Position numbers and translations under genes: made by a program. This document shows, in pieces, positions 48,430-56,085 of a stretch of DNA of 56,122 nt. The notes below the pieces were generated by a model. It had not been told where the DNA came from. It saw only the letters and a program-made list of their open reading frames with translations, and did not search any database. Positions within the stretch are counted from its first letter, which is position 1. Every line of letters starts with the position of its first letter. Source of the stretch: Equibacterium sp963662035 (GTDB taxonomy: Bacteria; Bacteroidota; Bacteroidia; Bacteroidales; UBA932); contig CAVLDO010000011.1 of the NCBI GenBank assembly GCA_963662035.1, positions 1 to 56,122 on the forward strand, read 5' to 3'.

Positions 48430-48920
48430 TGGAAGAATACAACATCCGCAGGGCGACGGCCTCCGACCTGGAGGCGGTGGACAGCCTGCTTTATCAGGTG
48501 CTTGAAGTGCACCACAAGGGGCGCCCGGACCTCTTTTGCGCAGGACGCAAGAAATACTCCGACGACGAGCTGCTCATAATCTTTGAAAATCCCGACACCC
48601 CCGTGTTCGTGTGCGAGAGGCGGGGAAGGGTGGTGGGCTACGCATTCTGCGCACTGGAGAGGGTGGCGGCCGGCAATCTGAAGCCGATGACGACCCTCTA
48701 CATAGACGACATCTGCGTGGACGCCGCCGAGCGGGGCGGCCACATAGGCTCCCGCCTGTTCAGCCACGTGCGCGAGTTCGCCCGCAGCGAGGGATGCTAC
48801 AACATAACGCTGCACGTGTGGGAGTGCAATCCAGGCGCCCGCTCCTTTTACGAGGCTATGGGGATGAAGCCGCAGTACACGTCGATGGAGCTTATCTGCG
48901 ATGACGGCGGGCAGAAGTAA
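48429..48920 (+). CDS. GNAT-family N-acetyltransferase
   Basis: A 163-residue acetyltransferase. The N-terminal IRRATASDLEAVDSLL, the strand TLYIDDICVDAAERGGHIGS (motif A, acetyl-CoA pyrophosphate loop with the R/Q-G-x-G-S/A type turn, here RGGHIGS) and the C-terminal NPGARSFYEAMGMKPQYTSME are the GNAT marks. Cytoplasmic. The substrate (protein N-terminus, antibiotic or small amine) is unknown. The start codon overlaps the acyl-CoA ligase stop by 1 nt, and the gene overlaps the ResB gene by 20 nt. Confidence 0.92.
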   Translation: MEEYNIRRATASDLEAVDSLLYQVLEVHHKGRPDLFCAGRKKYSDDELLIIFENPDTPVFVCERRGRVVGYAFCALERVAAGNLKPMTTLYIDDICVDAAERGGHIGSRLFSHVREFARSEGCYNITLHVWECNPGARSFYEAMGMKPQYTSMELICDDGGQK

Positions 48921-49803
48921 GCCGTGGACTATCCGGCAGGGCTTTGCCATAGGCGGAGCCGTGGTGCTGGCAGGGCTTGTGCTGCAGCTTGCCGCAGGAA
49001 GCGTCCCCTGGCATCTGATGGCCTTTCCGGTGAATATCATTGCGCTGGTGCTGCTGCTCTGCGCCGTGGCTCTGATGTACATTCTGCGCCGCAAGGTCTA
49101 TCTTTTCGGCTGGATGATGCACTACGGCGCCGCCGTGCCCGCTCTGGTGTATGCCCTGGGCCTGACGCTGCTGATGGGCTTTACCGCGCAGGGGGCAGAC
49201 GGCCCGCCGGTGATAGGGCAGATGCTCTGCTTCTGGCCTTTTGTGCTATCGTGGTGCTGGATGCTGCTCATCGCCGCCCTGGCGACTCTGGATCGTATAG
49301 TGCATTTCAAGGTGGGCAATATCCCCTTCATACTCAACCATCTCGGCGTGGTGGTGGCGGTTGCCGCTGCAGCTTTAGGCAATGCCGACCGGCAGGATCT
49401 GCGCATAATCTCGTATCGCAACATTCCGGAGTGGAGGGCGGTGCGCGGCGATGGCCGTATGCAGGAGATAGACATTGCCATAGAGTTGCACAAGTTCATA
49501 ATGGAGACCTACCCCGACGGCTCGCCCCGGCGCTTCGCCTCCAATGTCACGGTGCACCGCCAAAGTGGCGCGAGCATTTTCGGCACGGTTGAGGTCAACC
49601 ATCCGATGAAAGTCGCGGGCTGGAAGATATATCAGTATGGATACGACGAGAGACTGGGGGCAGAAAGCCGCTACAGCACCTTTCAGGTGGTGCGCGACCC
49701 CTGGCTGGGGGCGGTGTATGCCGGAATATTTATGATGCTATCCGGGGCGCTGTGCCTGATGCTTGTCTGCGCCCCCAAGCCCGCAACTGAAGCTAAAGAG
49801 TGA
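48901..49803 (+). CDS. resB: ResB-like cytochrome c biogenesis protein
   Basis: A 300-residue inner-membrane protein of system II cytochrome c maturation. Four hydrophobic helices are visible: residues about 13-32, 38-60, 72-95 and 105-130. A periplasmic domain (about 150-260) has GSPRRFASNVTVHR and VEVNHPMKVAGWKIYQYGYD, the ResB/CcsB signature. A last helix is YAGIFMMLSGALCLMLVC. It carries haem to apocytochromes with CcsA. The protein is shorter than typical ResB (over 400 residues). It overlaps ccsA (TGATG) and the GNAT gene. Confidence 0.88.
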   Translation: MTAGRSKPWTIRQGFAIGGAVVLAGLVLQLAAGSVPWHLMAFPVNIIALVLLLCAVALMYILRRKVYLFGWMMHYGAAVPALVYALGLTLLMGFTAQGADGPPVIGQMLCFWPFVLSWCWMLLIAALATLDRIVHFKVGNIPFILNHLGVVVAVAAAALGNADRQDLRIISYRNIPEWRAVRGDGRMQEIDIAIELHKFIMETYPDGSPRRFASNVTVHRQSGASIFGTVEVNHPMKVAGWKIYQYGYDERLGAESRYSTFQVVRDPWLGAVYAGIFMMLSGALCLMLVCAPKPATEAKE

Positions 49804-50585
49804 TGAGCTGGAACGATTTTATATGGTTTGCGCTGCCCAGCGTGGCCCTCTGGGCCGCCGGGGCATATTTTGCCTGGAAGGGGCGCCGCCCTATGGTGTA
49901 TGCCTTTACCCTCACCGGCATCGCGCTGTTTTTTGCCTACATAGCGGGGATGTGGATTTCTCTGGAGCGTCCGCCGCTGCGCACGATGGGAGAAACGAGA
50001 CTATGGTATTCGTTTTTTCTCCCGGTGGCGGGCATTTTCATCTACAGCCGCTGGCGCTACAAGTGGATTCTGAGCTTCAGCACAATGCTCTCGCTGGTGT
50101 TTGTATGCATCAATCTTTTCAAGCCGGAGATTCATTCCACCACGCTGATGCCGGCGCTGCAGAGTCCCTGGTTCGCCCCCCACGTGATTGTGTATATGTT
50201 CTCTTACGCTCTGCTGGGGGCGGCCGCGGTGATGGCGGCTTATCTGCTGTTTTTCGTGCGGCGCGAGCCTTCCCGGCGGGAGATGGGGCTCACCGACAAT
50301 CTGGTGTATGTGGGCCTTGCATTCCTGACTTTCGGGATGCTGTTCGGGGCGCTCTGGGCCAAGGAGGCGTGGGGCACCTACTGGAGCTGGGATCCCAAGG
50401 AGACGTGGGCCGCCATCACCTGGCTGTGCTATCTGGTGTATGTGCACTTTCGCAAGGCGCGTCCCGGCGATCGCCAGATGGCCTGCGCGCTGCTGCTGAT
50501 AGCCTTCGTGTGCCTGCAGATGTGCTGGTGGGGCATCAATTATCTCCCCTCCGCCCGGGGCCGCTCGGCGCATACCTACCGGTAG
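49803..50585 (+). CDS. ccsA: CcsA-type cytochrome c biogenesis / haem-handling protein
   Basis: A 260-residue inner-membrane protein with about eight helices. The tryptophan-rich haem-binding motif is complete in WGTYWSWDPKETWAAITW, the WWD signature of the CcsA/CcmF family. Its partner ResB lies directly upstream, sharing the stop-start TGATG. ATG 49803 is preferred; a GTG three bases earlier is in frame. Together they form a complete minimal system II for holocytochrome c formation. No apocytochrome gene is visible in the window; nrfHA, with which this pair is often found, is not here. Confidence 0.93.
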   Translation: MSWNDFIWFALPSVALWAAGAYFAWKGRRPMVYAFTLTGIALFFAYIAGMWISLERPPLRTMGETRLWYSFFLPVAGIFIYSRWRYKWILSFSTMLSLVFVCINLFKPEIHSTTLMPALQSPWFAPHVIVYMFSYALLGAAAVMAAYLLFFVRREPSRREMGLTDNLVYVGLAFLTFGMLFGALWAKEAWGTYWSWDPKETWAAITWLCYLVYVHFRKARPGDRQMACALLLIAFVCLQMCWWGINYLPSARGRSAHTYR

Positions 50586-50620
50586 GATATCAGTCCTGTA
50601 TCATTTTTCTCTCCACCCGA

Positions 50621-50657
50621 AAAAAAATTGTGTGCCTCGAAATTTCGAAGCACACAA
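50621..50657 (-). terminator. Intrinsic terminator of the lipoprotein operon
   Basis: TTGTGTGC-C-TCGAAATTTCGA-A-GCACACAA (50628-50657), one mismatch, then T8 on the minus strand. It lies between the convergent ccsA and the lipase-like gene, about 36 nt past the latter's stop. Confidence 0.88.
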
Positions 50658-50692
50658 AGTTGAGAATGCCGTTGTCTGTGCGGCCTTTGATA

Positions 50693-52024
50693 TTACCAGT
50701 TGGTTAAGGGAATAGAGAGATACCAGGCCGTGCAGAAGTTCACGTGCGTTCTCTTCCATGTGTCCCACGTGACAGTAACCTTGTCTCCGAATGCGTTTTC
50801 GACGGCTTCCGTATTGGCGCAAGGCACGATGTCGTCGCCCTTTGTGCACCAGATCTTGATCTGATGCTTCGGCGTCCATCCTACGGTCAGGTTGTTCTTC
50901 TCCAGACACTCGAAGAATGCCTTGCACAGCGCCGACTCCCTGTTGAGAGCATCGGCGCTGAAAATATCCTCAAGTTTGGGATCCTGCGTCTCGAGAAGCT
51001 CTTTCATCTTGTGGTTGAGATCGGTAGTGTTGGTCTTCTTCTGCTCGAGTATGGCATCGACCTGGCTCTTGATCTTAAGGTATTTTTCGCAGTAGAAGTC
51101 TTCCTCCTTGAAGCCGGAAAGTATGTCCGGGTAGCTCACGAGCATAGACTTGATGGTCATCGGGATCGCTCCTATATATGCTGTCTTGCCCCATTTGTAA
51201 TAGGTGTCCATAGTGAGGGCCGGGTCATATGCGCCGCAGCAGGAGTAGGAGTAGGCGAATCTCCATTCTTTCGCAAGCTCTTCGTGGGTGTCAAGGTATT
51301 TGTGCACTGCAAGAGCGTTGCCCGCACCCTGGGACGAGCCCAGGACATAGAGCTTCCAGTCATCTTCCATAGTGCCGGAGCCTTTCTCTTTCCATACCTT
51401 GTAGCCCGCTTTCAGGGCATCGATGGAGTTGATGGCCGTGATTTCGTGGTTCAGATAAGGATGCACCATATGTTTGGTGGAGCCGTAGCCGATGTAGTCC
51501 GGCATTATGAGCAGGTTGTCTCCCGTGGCAAGGAAACATTCAGTAGCGCCATCCTCGGAAGGGCATTCGGCATTCGAGGTGATGGTATAGTGCTCGAAAA
51601 GGTAGATATTGTCGGGATCCAGATTGTGATGGCCGAAGAGCCAGTATCCGCCCCAGGCGATACGGCCGGTAAGGGGGAGTGAACCGCCGTCCACATCTTG
51701 GCTGTAGTATTTGAAACTGCAGGAGATATACTCGAGCGCCAGGCCGTTGGCGCCTAATTCCTCCTGAAGTTCGGCTTCCTTTTTCTTGGCGAGTGCGAGG
51801 AATTGTTCGCGTGCCTCGGCCATCGTTTCGTCGGCGTTGGAGCCTTCCGGCCCGAACACTTTGTCTGCCACCTCTTCGGGAGTGTAGTATTGCATCTCTC
51901 CGATTTCGACTACGATATCATCATCGTCGCCGGGAACATCGGGGTTGTCTTTCGAACAGGAGGCGAAGCAGGCCATTCCTGCAGCTGCGAGAATAATTAA
52001 AAGTAGTTGGTTGATCTTTTTCAT
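50693..52024 (-). CDS. Lipoprotein alpha/beta hydrolase (secretory lipase-like)
   Basis: A 443-residue lipoprotein (lipobox FASC, Cys23) followed by an acidic tail (SKDNPDVPGDDDD) that resembles surface-export signals of Bacteroidota lipoproteins. The hydrolase core has MPDYIGYGSTKHMVHPYL, the nucleophile Ser231 in GSSQGAGNA, probable acid Asp397/398 in KGDDIVP and His427 in KRTHVN. The MPDYxGYG phrase is typical of secretory-lipase-like enzymes. The substrate is unknown; esters or lipids are likely. It is the last gene of a three-lipoprotein operon, 11 nt after the C13 fusion gene, and is followed by a strong terminator. Confidence 0.85.
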   Translation of the reverse strand: MKKINQLLLIILAAAGMACFASCSKDNPDVPGDDDDIVVEIGEMQYYTPEEVADKVFGPEGSNADETMAEAREQFLALAKKKEAELQEELGANGLALEYISCSFKYYSQDVDGGSLPLTGRIAWGGYWLFGHHNLDPDNIYLFEHYTITSNAECPSEDGATECFLATGDNLLIMPDYIGYGSTKHMVHPYLNHEITAINSIDALKAGYKVWKEKGSGTMEDDWKLYVLGSSQGAGNALAVHKYLDTHEELAKEWRFAYSYSCCGAYDPALTMDTYYKWGKTAYIGAIPMTIKSMLVSYPDILSGFKEEDFYCEKYLKIKSQVDAILEQKKTNTTDLNHKMKELLETQDPKLEDIFSADALNRESALCKAFFECLEKNNLTVGWTPKHQIKIWCTKGDDIVPCANTEAVENAFGDKVTVTWDTWKRTHVNFCTAWYLSIPLTNW

Positions 52025-52035
52025 TTTTTTATAAA

Positions 52036-54225
52036 TCAGTTAGATTGAAACAAAAATTCATAAGGACTGCTCTTGCAGAGATTCCCGAACATATAGGAAT
52101 TCTCCACGTGGACGTGCGAACCGAGAGTATGGGTGTAAAGATATTCGTAGAGCTCCCTGTAGGTCTGCTCCGGCTTGTCGGAGAGCGTGCCGACGAGGTT
52201 GTTGGAGAAGCGGTCGCTCATCCATATGTTGAGTTCGCTGGAGTGGAAATCGGCGAATGAGGATTCTCCCGCTCCTGCACTTGCGATGCTGAGGATTCCG
52301 GGGATTCCGGTGGCCTGCAGAGCCATATTGCGCGAGTAGCACGGCTCGAGCAGCAGGAGCATCTTGCGGTAGCTCCCATCGGATGACATCTGCTCGAGAG
52401 TGCGGCGGAAGTCGCCCTCCGAGAAGATATTTTCCTCATCGCGCCATAGGAATCCGTTCGACTTTTTGCTTTTGGCAAGACATCCGTGCCCGCTCCAGAA
52501 GAGCAGCACATTGGTCTTCTGCGAAGAGTTAAGCACAGTCGGCAGGTGCGGGCTGCTTCTGCCGAGCAATATGTCACGGATGTCGCTGACATTCAGCGTG
52601 TCGCTACTGTAGTCGATGACCGCTCCCCGGTAGAGGTCATCTCCGTAGGTAGAGCAGCGGACCTCGCCGGGGAAGGTGTTCTGCGGGTTGTTGGCAAGCT
52701 CGTCGCTGACAATTAGAATGATGTGGTCGTCGTCCCAGCCGTTGCGCTTGAGCATACGGTAGACATTGAGCACATCGGCCTGGTGCCGGTAGTTGGCCCA
52801 GCCGCTCGAACCCTGCACGAGAATCGCCCGGCAGTCTTCAAGCTCCCCGTAGCCGACGGGGCTGTCCTTGTCCTCGATGTCATCCGTCACCCGGACTTTC
52901 CAGTTCCAGGAGGCAAGTGTGGAGGCGATGCGGTTGCTGCCGTCGCTGCTCATATAGTCGAGGGTGATCAGCTCGCCGTCATACACCATCCAATGCACAT
53001 AGGTGCTCTGCACCAGGCTTGTGCAGGCTTCGCTGTCGAAGCGCAGAACCCCGCTTGCGCCGACTATCTTGACATAGTTGTCGCCGCCGGAGAGCAGGGC
53101 CAGCAGAGACCGCATGCCCAGCTCGCTCCATATCGGGTACGGTTCTGTCCCGAGGGACGTTATCTGACGGATAATGTCGTTGGCATCGGTCTCCTCCGCA
53201 AGGTGGTTCTTGACGAATGCCGTGATACCGGCCAGCAGCAGGGCATCGTAGACCTGGGCCTCGGCTCCGGCGGGGGAGTAGCCGTATTTCTCTTCGTAGG
53301 CTATCTGGAAGCCGGTGGTGGGGTCGGCATACTGGGCAATGCCCTCCGCACCCTCGGCAAGGTCGCCCATCTGAAGCAGATAGGCCGAGAGTGCACCGTT
53401 GGAGAAGAGAATCTGCGGAGTCTTGTCTTTGAGCCGTTTACGCTCTTCGAGTATTGTCTGCGCTTCCTTTGCCGAGTTGACGGCACATATAAGGCAGTCC
53501 ACCCCGGACTGCAGCGCTTTTGCGGCATTGTCCGCAAGATCATCGCAATATCGGTAGATGTTGTCCGCAGCCAGCTCCAGTCCCAATTCGGTGGCGAGGA
53601 AAGGGATCCATTCGTAGAAAGTCTGCCCGTAGTCATCCTCCGGCGTGAGCAGGGCGACGCTCTTGGCCCCCGATTCCCAGGCCTTTGCAAGCAGAACTTC
53701 GCTCTGGCTGACATCGGTCTCGCAGAGCGACCAGAGGAATGGCTTCTCGGCCTTGTCGCCCGATTTGGTGACGGCATAGCGGCGGATGATATTCTCGCTG
53801 CTTGCCACAGGCACGATCATAGGCTTGCGGGCCGGTTTGCAGGCGCGGGCCATCACGTCCACATTGTGGTTGCGCAGAGGCCCTACAACAAGCAGCAGAT
53901 CCTCGCGTGAGGCAAGCGCGCATGAGAGGGAATCCAGATCCACGCTGTCCTCATCGTACCACTCGATATCGAGGTCCACTCCGAGAGTGTCCCCCGCGTC
54001 GCAAAGATATCTCTGCGCCTTGCGCATATTGGAGAGGGCGCTGCCGGCGATATTCTCCAGCCGGGCCACATATTCCCCGCTCTCATACATAGGCAGCACC
54101 ACCGCGATTTTGTATGGGGTAGTCTTGTACCTGGAGATGTATTCTATCCTGTCGTCCCTGATGCAGGCGGCGAGCAGGCACACGGCAAGAGCACACAATG
54201 CGGGAAGAATTCTAACGGCCCTCAT
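52036..54225 (-). CDS. Lipoprotein fusing a type-I periplasmic-binding domain to a legumain-like C13 cysteine peptidase
   Basis: A 729-residue lipoprotein (lipobox LAAC, Cys21). Residues about 35-400 form a type-I solute-binding fold like branched-chain amino acid or receptor-ligand binding proteins (KIAVVLPMYESG; SVALLTPEDDYGQTFYEWIP). Residues about 465-715 are a C13 (legumain/GPI8) peptidase: GWANYRHQADVLNVYRMLKR (473-492), the GDDLYRGAVIDYS segment, catalytic His580 in WSGHG, catalytic Cys629 in LLEPCYS, the ASAGAGESSFAD loop, and near the end SHVHVENSYMFGN. That last stretch matches a legumain C-terminal feature. The ATG overlaps the preceding lipoprotein gene by 14 nt. Asn/Asp-specific cleavage or ligation, controlled by a ligand, is inferred. 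Confidence 0.88.
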   Translation of the reverse strand: MRAVRILPALCALAVCLLAACIRDDRIEYISRYKTTPYKIAVVLPMYESGEYVARLENIAGSALSNMRKAQRYLCDAGDTLGVDLDIEWYDEDSVDLDSLSCALASREDLLLVVGPLRNHNVDVMARACKPARKPMIVPVASSENIIRRYAVTKSGDKAEKPFLWSLCETDVSQSEVLLAKAWESGAKSVALLTPEDDYGQTFYEWIPFLATELGLELAADNIYRYCDDLADNAAKALQSGVDCLICAVNSAKEAQTILEERKRLKDKTPQILFSNGALSAYLLQMGDLAEGAEGIAQYADPTTGFQIAYEEKYGYSPAGAEAQVYDALLLAGITAFVKNHLAEETDANDIIRQITSLGTEPYPIWSELGMRSLLALLSGGDNYVKIVGASGVLRFDSEACTSLVQSTYVHWMVYDGELITLDYMSSDGSNRIASTLASWNWKVRVTDDIEDKDSPVGYGELEDCRAILVQGSSGWANYRHQADVLNVYRMLKRNGWDDDHIILIVSDELANNPQNTFPGEVRCSTYGDDLYRGAVIDYSSDTLNVSDIRDILLGRSSPHLPTVLNSSQKTNVLLFWSGHGCLAKSKKSNGFLWRDEENIFSEGDFRRTLEQMSSDGSYRKMLLLLEPCYSRNMALQATGIPGILSIASAGAGESSFADFHSSELNIWMSDRFSNNLVGTLSDKPEQTYRELYEYLYTHTLGSHVHVENSYMFGNLCKSSPYEFLFQSN

Positions 54226-55255
54226 ACCTGCGCTCCTCCTCCAGCGCCTTGTCGTAATATTTCCCTGCTATGCCGTCCAGAGTGCCCTTGTATGAGTCCG
54301 AGACCACCAGCTCCGGATAGCCGGAGGACAGGCCGAGTACCTTGCGCGAAGGCATTTTCTCACCTCTGCTCCAGCCGCCTATCCAGTCTTGCATCGCATT
54401 GCCGATATGCTTTACAATGGAAAACGGCACCAGCGGGGAGTACAGCTGCATATCGCAGTCGATGCCGAGGGTGTAGAAACTTTCCGGATTCTCTCTGTTA
54501 TAGCGGAAAAAACCCTGAGCGGTGCCACCGCAGAGGGGCATCACCATATCGAAAGACCCGTCCAGAGAATAGGACATCCTGTAGGCGGCAGCAGCGTCAT
54601 CGTAGCCGCCTGTGGTCTGGGAAAAACTGATGTGGGTAAGTTCGGCGTCCGAGCCGCTGTCTGCGATTGCGTCAGAGAACCCCGCGATCATGCCGTCCAG
54701 CCCGGGTATATCCGGATTTGCGCTGGTTATAAGTATTTTATCAGCGTTGCCAAGACCATCGGCAACGAGCCTTCCGGCCTGATAATAAATGCCGTACTGG
54801 AGAATCTTCAGAGTATATACCGGCAGGGTCGCATCGTCCGACTCGGCAAGCAGGAAGTCCACGTTGGACGCCCGTGTGAGCAGCGACTCGTTGCGGTGGA
54901 GCAGGGGCTCAAGACTGTCGTTTGCAAGGATTATCAGCGCCCTGCACCAGGGCCGTTCATTCTCCATATAGTCAAGCATATACTCGATAGTGGAAACAGC
55001 CTTGAGAGTGTCTGACGGGAGCTCTACCAGCGAGAGCGGAAGGCCGTAGTCCTGCGCGCCTCTCACCACGCCCCGGTACATATCATCCATATATCCGACA
55101 TCTCCCAGAGCCCCCGTGCGCGTGACGAAATAGACCAGGTCGTGCACCTGGTCGTCAGCGTCGATATCGATGTAGATGACATTCCCCTCTTTCGTGCACG
55201 AAATGAGGGAAAACAGAAGTGACAAGACTGCGACAGCTCTTTCGAGGCATTTCAT
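54212..55255 (-). CDS. Basic-membrane-protein/PnrA-like lipoprotein
   Basis: A 347-residue lipoprotein (lipobox LISC, Cys20). The mature part resembles the BMP/PnrA purine-nucleoside-binding type: VYFVTRTGALGDVGYMDDMY and RGVVRGAQDYGLPLSLVEL at the N-terminus, ILITSANPDIPGLDGMIAGF in the middle, and VMPLCGGTAQGFF later, all as in type-I binding folds. No ABC permease or ATPase gene is nearby. ATG 55255 is chosen; the longer open frame runs through the -7 box at 55276-55283. First gene of the three-lipoprotein operon, overlapping the C13 fusion gene by 14 nt. The ligand is unknown. Confidence 0.8.
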   Translation of the reverse strand: MKCLERAVAVLSLLFSLISCTKEGNVIYIDIDADDQVHDLVYFVTRTGALGDVGYMDDMYRGVVRGAQDYGLPLSLVELPSDTLKAVSTIEYMLDYMENERPWCRALIILANDSLEPLLHRNESLLTRASNVDFLLAESDDATLPVYTLKILQYGIYYQAGRLVADGLGNADKILITSANPDIPGLDGMIAGFSDAIADSGSDAELTHISFSQTTGGYDDAAAAYRMSYSLDGSFDMVMPLCGGTAQGFFRYNRENPESFYTLGIDCDMQLYSPLVPFSIVKHIGNAMQDWIGGWSRGEKMPSRKVLGLSSGYPELVVSDSYKGTLDGIAGKYYDKALEEERRYEGR

Positions 55256-55275
55256 ACCTGCAATGATAAATCCCG

Positions 55276-55283
55276 CAAAGGTA
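55276..55283 (-). promoter_or_regulatory. -7 box for the three-lipoprotein operon
   Basis: Minus-strand TACCTTTG matches TAnnTTTG exactly, 20 nt upstream of the ATG at 55255. A TTTG lies 24 nt further up, longer than the ideal spacing. Confidence 0.65.
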
Positions 55284-55321
55284 GGAATTATCACCGAAAA
55301 TCCCAGACAAAGGCTGGAGAA

Positions 55322-56005
55322 TCAGCAGTAATCGCAGATCAAACGTTTGTGTTCATTGGATTCAATCCGGGAACGGATATCATCAAGAACTTCCCCTTTG
55401 TAAGTGAAGTATTTTGCTCCCTGGTAGGCACCGGAGGTGTTGCGCTTGTCAACAGGCATGAATGTGCCGACGAAAGGGGAGAGCTTGAATATGCGGCCTT
55501 CGTACTCAATCTGGTCATCGCTGGCGACCTTGACTTTGACACCGGTAGGGGTAAAAGTCAACTCGTCACCGATGGGAATGCCTACCATACTGAACTTGAA
55601 TCGGGGACGATGCGAGTTAACGGGTTTAGTGAGCAATGTCGTGTCGCTCGTCTTTGGAACTATCGGCTGGTTGTTCTCATACATAGTGATGACTGCATCA
55701 TCAAGAATCATCGCCTCGTCTTTGAAAATTTCAAGGGCGAGTTCCGGTTTAATGTTAAAGAATTCACGATTCTGGCGGATTCGAAGGTCTGTCAGACGAT
55801 CAATAGCCTTGTGAATCTTCTTCTCCACGATGTCATACTTTTCGGTTTTGAGCGTCGCGTAGATCTCAAAGGGGAGAGGTACGGCAGTATTGTCCAGTTC
55901 CTTGGAACGGATATCTACGGGACGAGCACTTTTCCCGATTTTGACCCAGTCCTCGCGGAAACTGGGATTTGTCAGTATGTAAACATAGCCGGGTTCTTTA
56001 GCCAT
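55322..56005 (-). CDS. GIY-YIG (T5orf172-like) nuclease-domain protein with RAMA-like C-terminus
   Basis: A 227-residue protein. Residues about 5-100 match the compact GIY-YIG variant of the T5orf172/MUG113 type: GYVYILTNPSF, WVKIGKSARPVDIRSKELDN and PLPFEIYATL. Residues about 138-215 (GIPIGDELTFTPTGVKVKV, EYEGRIFKLSPFVG, GAKYFTYKGEVLDDIRSRI) look like the RAMA/DUF4357-type domain seen in restriction-modification-linked proteins; this second assignment is weaker. GC content is lower than in most neighbours. It is 66 nt upstream of the lipoprotein operon with its own -7 box. Possible roles are DNA processing or defence; no methylase is in the window. Confidence 0.78.
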   Translation of the reverse strand: MAKEPGYVYILTNPSFREDWVKIGKSARPVDIRSKELDNTAVPLPFEIYATLKTEKYDIVEKKIHKAIDRLTDLRIRQNREFFNIKPELALEIFKDEAMILDDAVITMYENNQPIVPKTSDTTLLTKPVNSHRPRFKFSMVGIPIGDELTFTPTGVKVKVASDDQIEYEGRIFKLSPFVGTFMPVDKRNTSGAYQGAKYFTYKGEVLDDIRSRIESNEHKRLICDYC

Positions 56006-56033
56006 AATCGATGTGGTGTTTATTGCTATCTTA

Positions 56034-56041
56034 CAAAGTTA
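56034..56041 (-). promoter_or_regulatory. -7 box for the GIY-YIG gene
   Basis: Minus-strand TAACTTTG matches TAnnTTTG exactly, 28 nt upstream of the ATG at 56005. Confidence 0.6.
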
Positions 56042-56077
56042 CTGATTTTTCCGCTCTCCTATGTCTGTAAAATTTGC

Positions 56078-56085
56078 TATTTTTG
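56078..56085 (+). promoter_or_regulatory. -7 box of a gene beyond the window
   Basis: TATTTTTG matches TAnnTTTG exactly and points out of the window, so a divergent gene probably starts shortly after 56122. Confidence 0.4.

Noticed and set aside
54212..55255. The BMP-like lipoprotein as part of a nucleoside ABC importer
   Set aside because: No permease or ATPase gene is within the window on either side; it is coupled instead to a peptidase fusion and a hydrolase.
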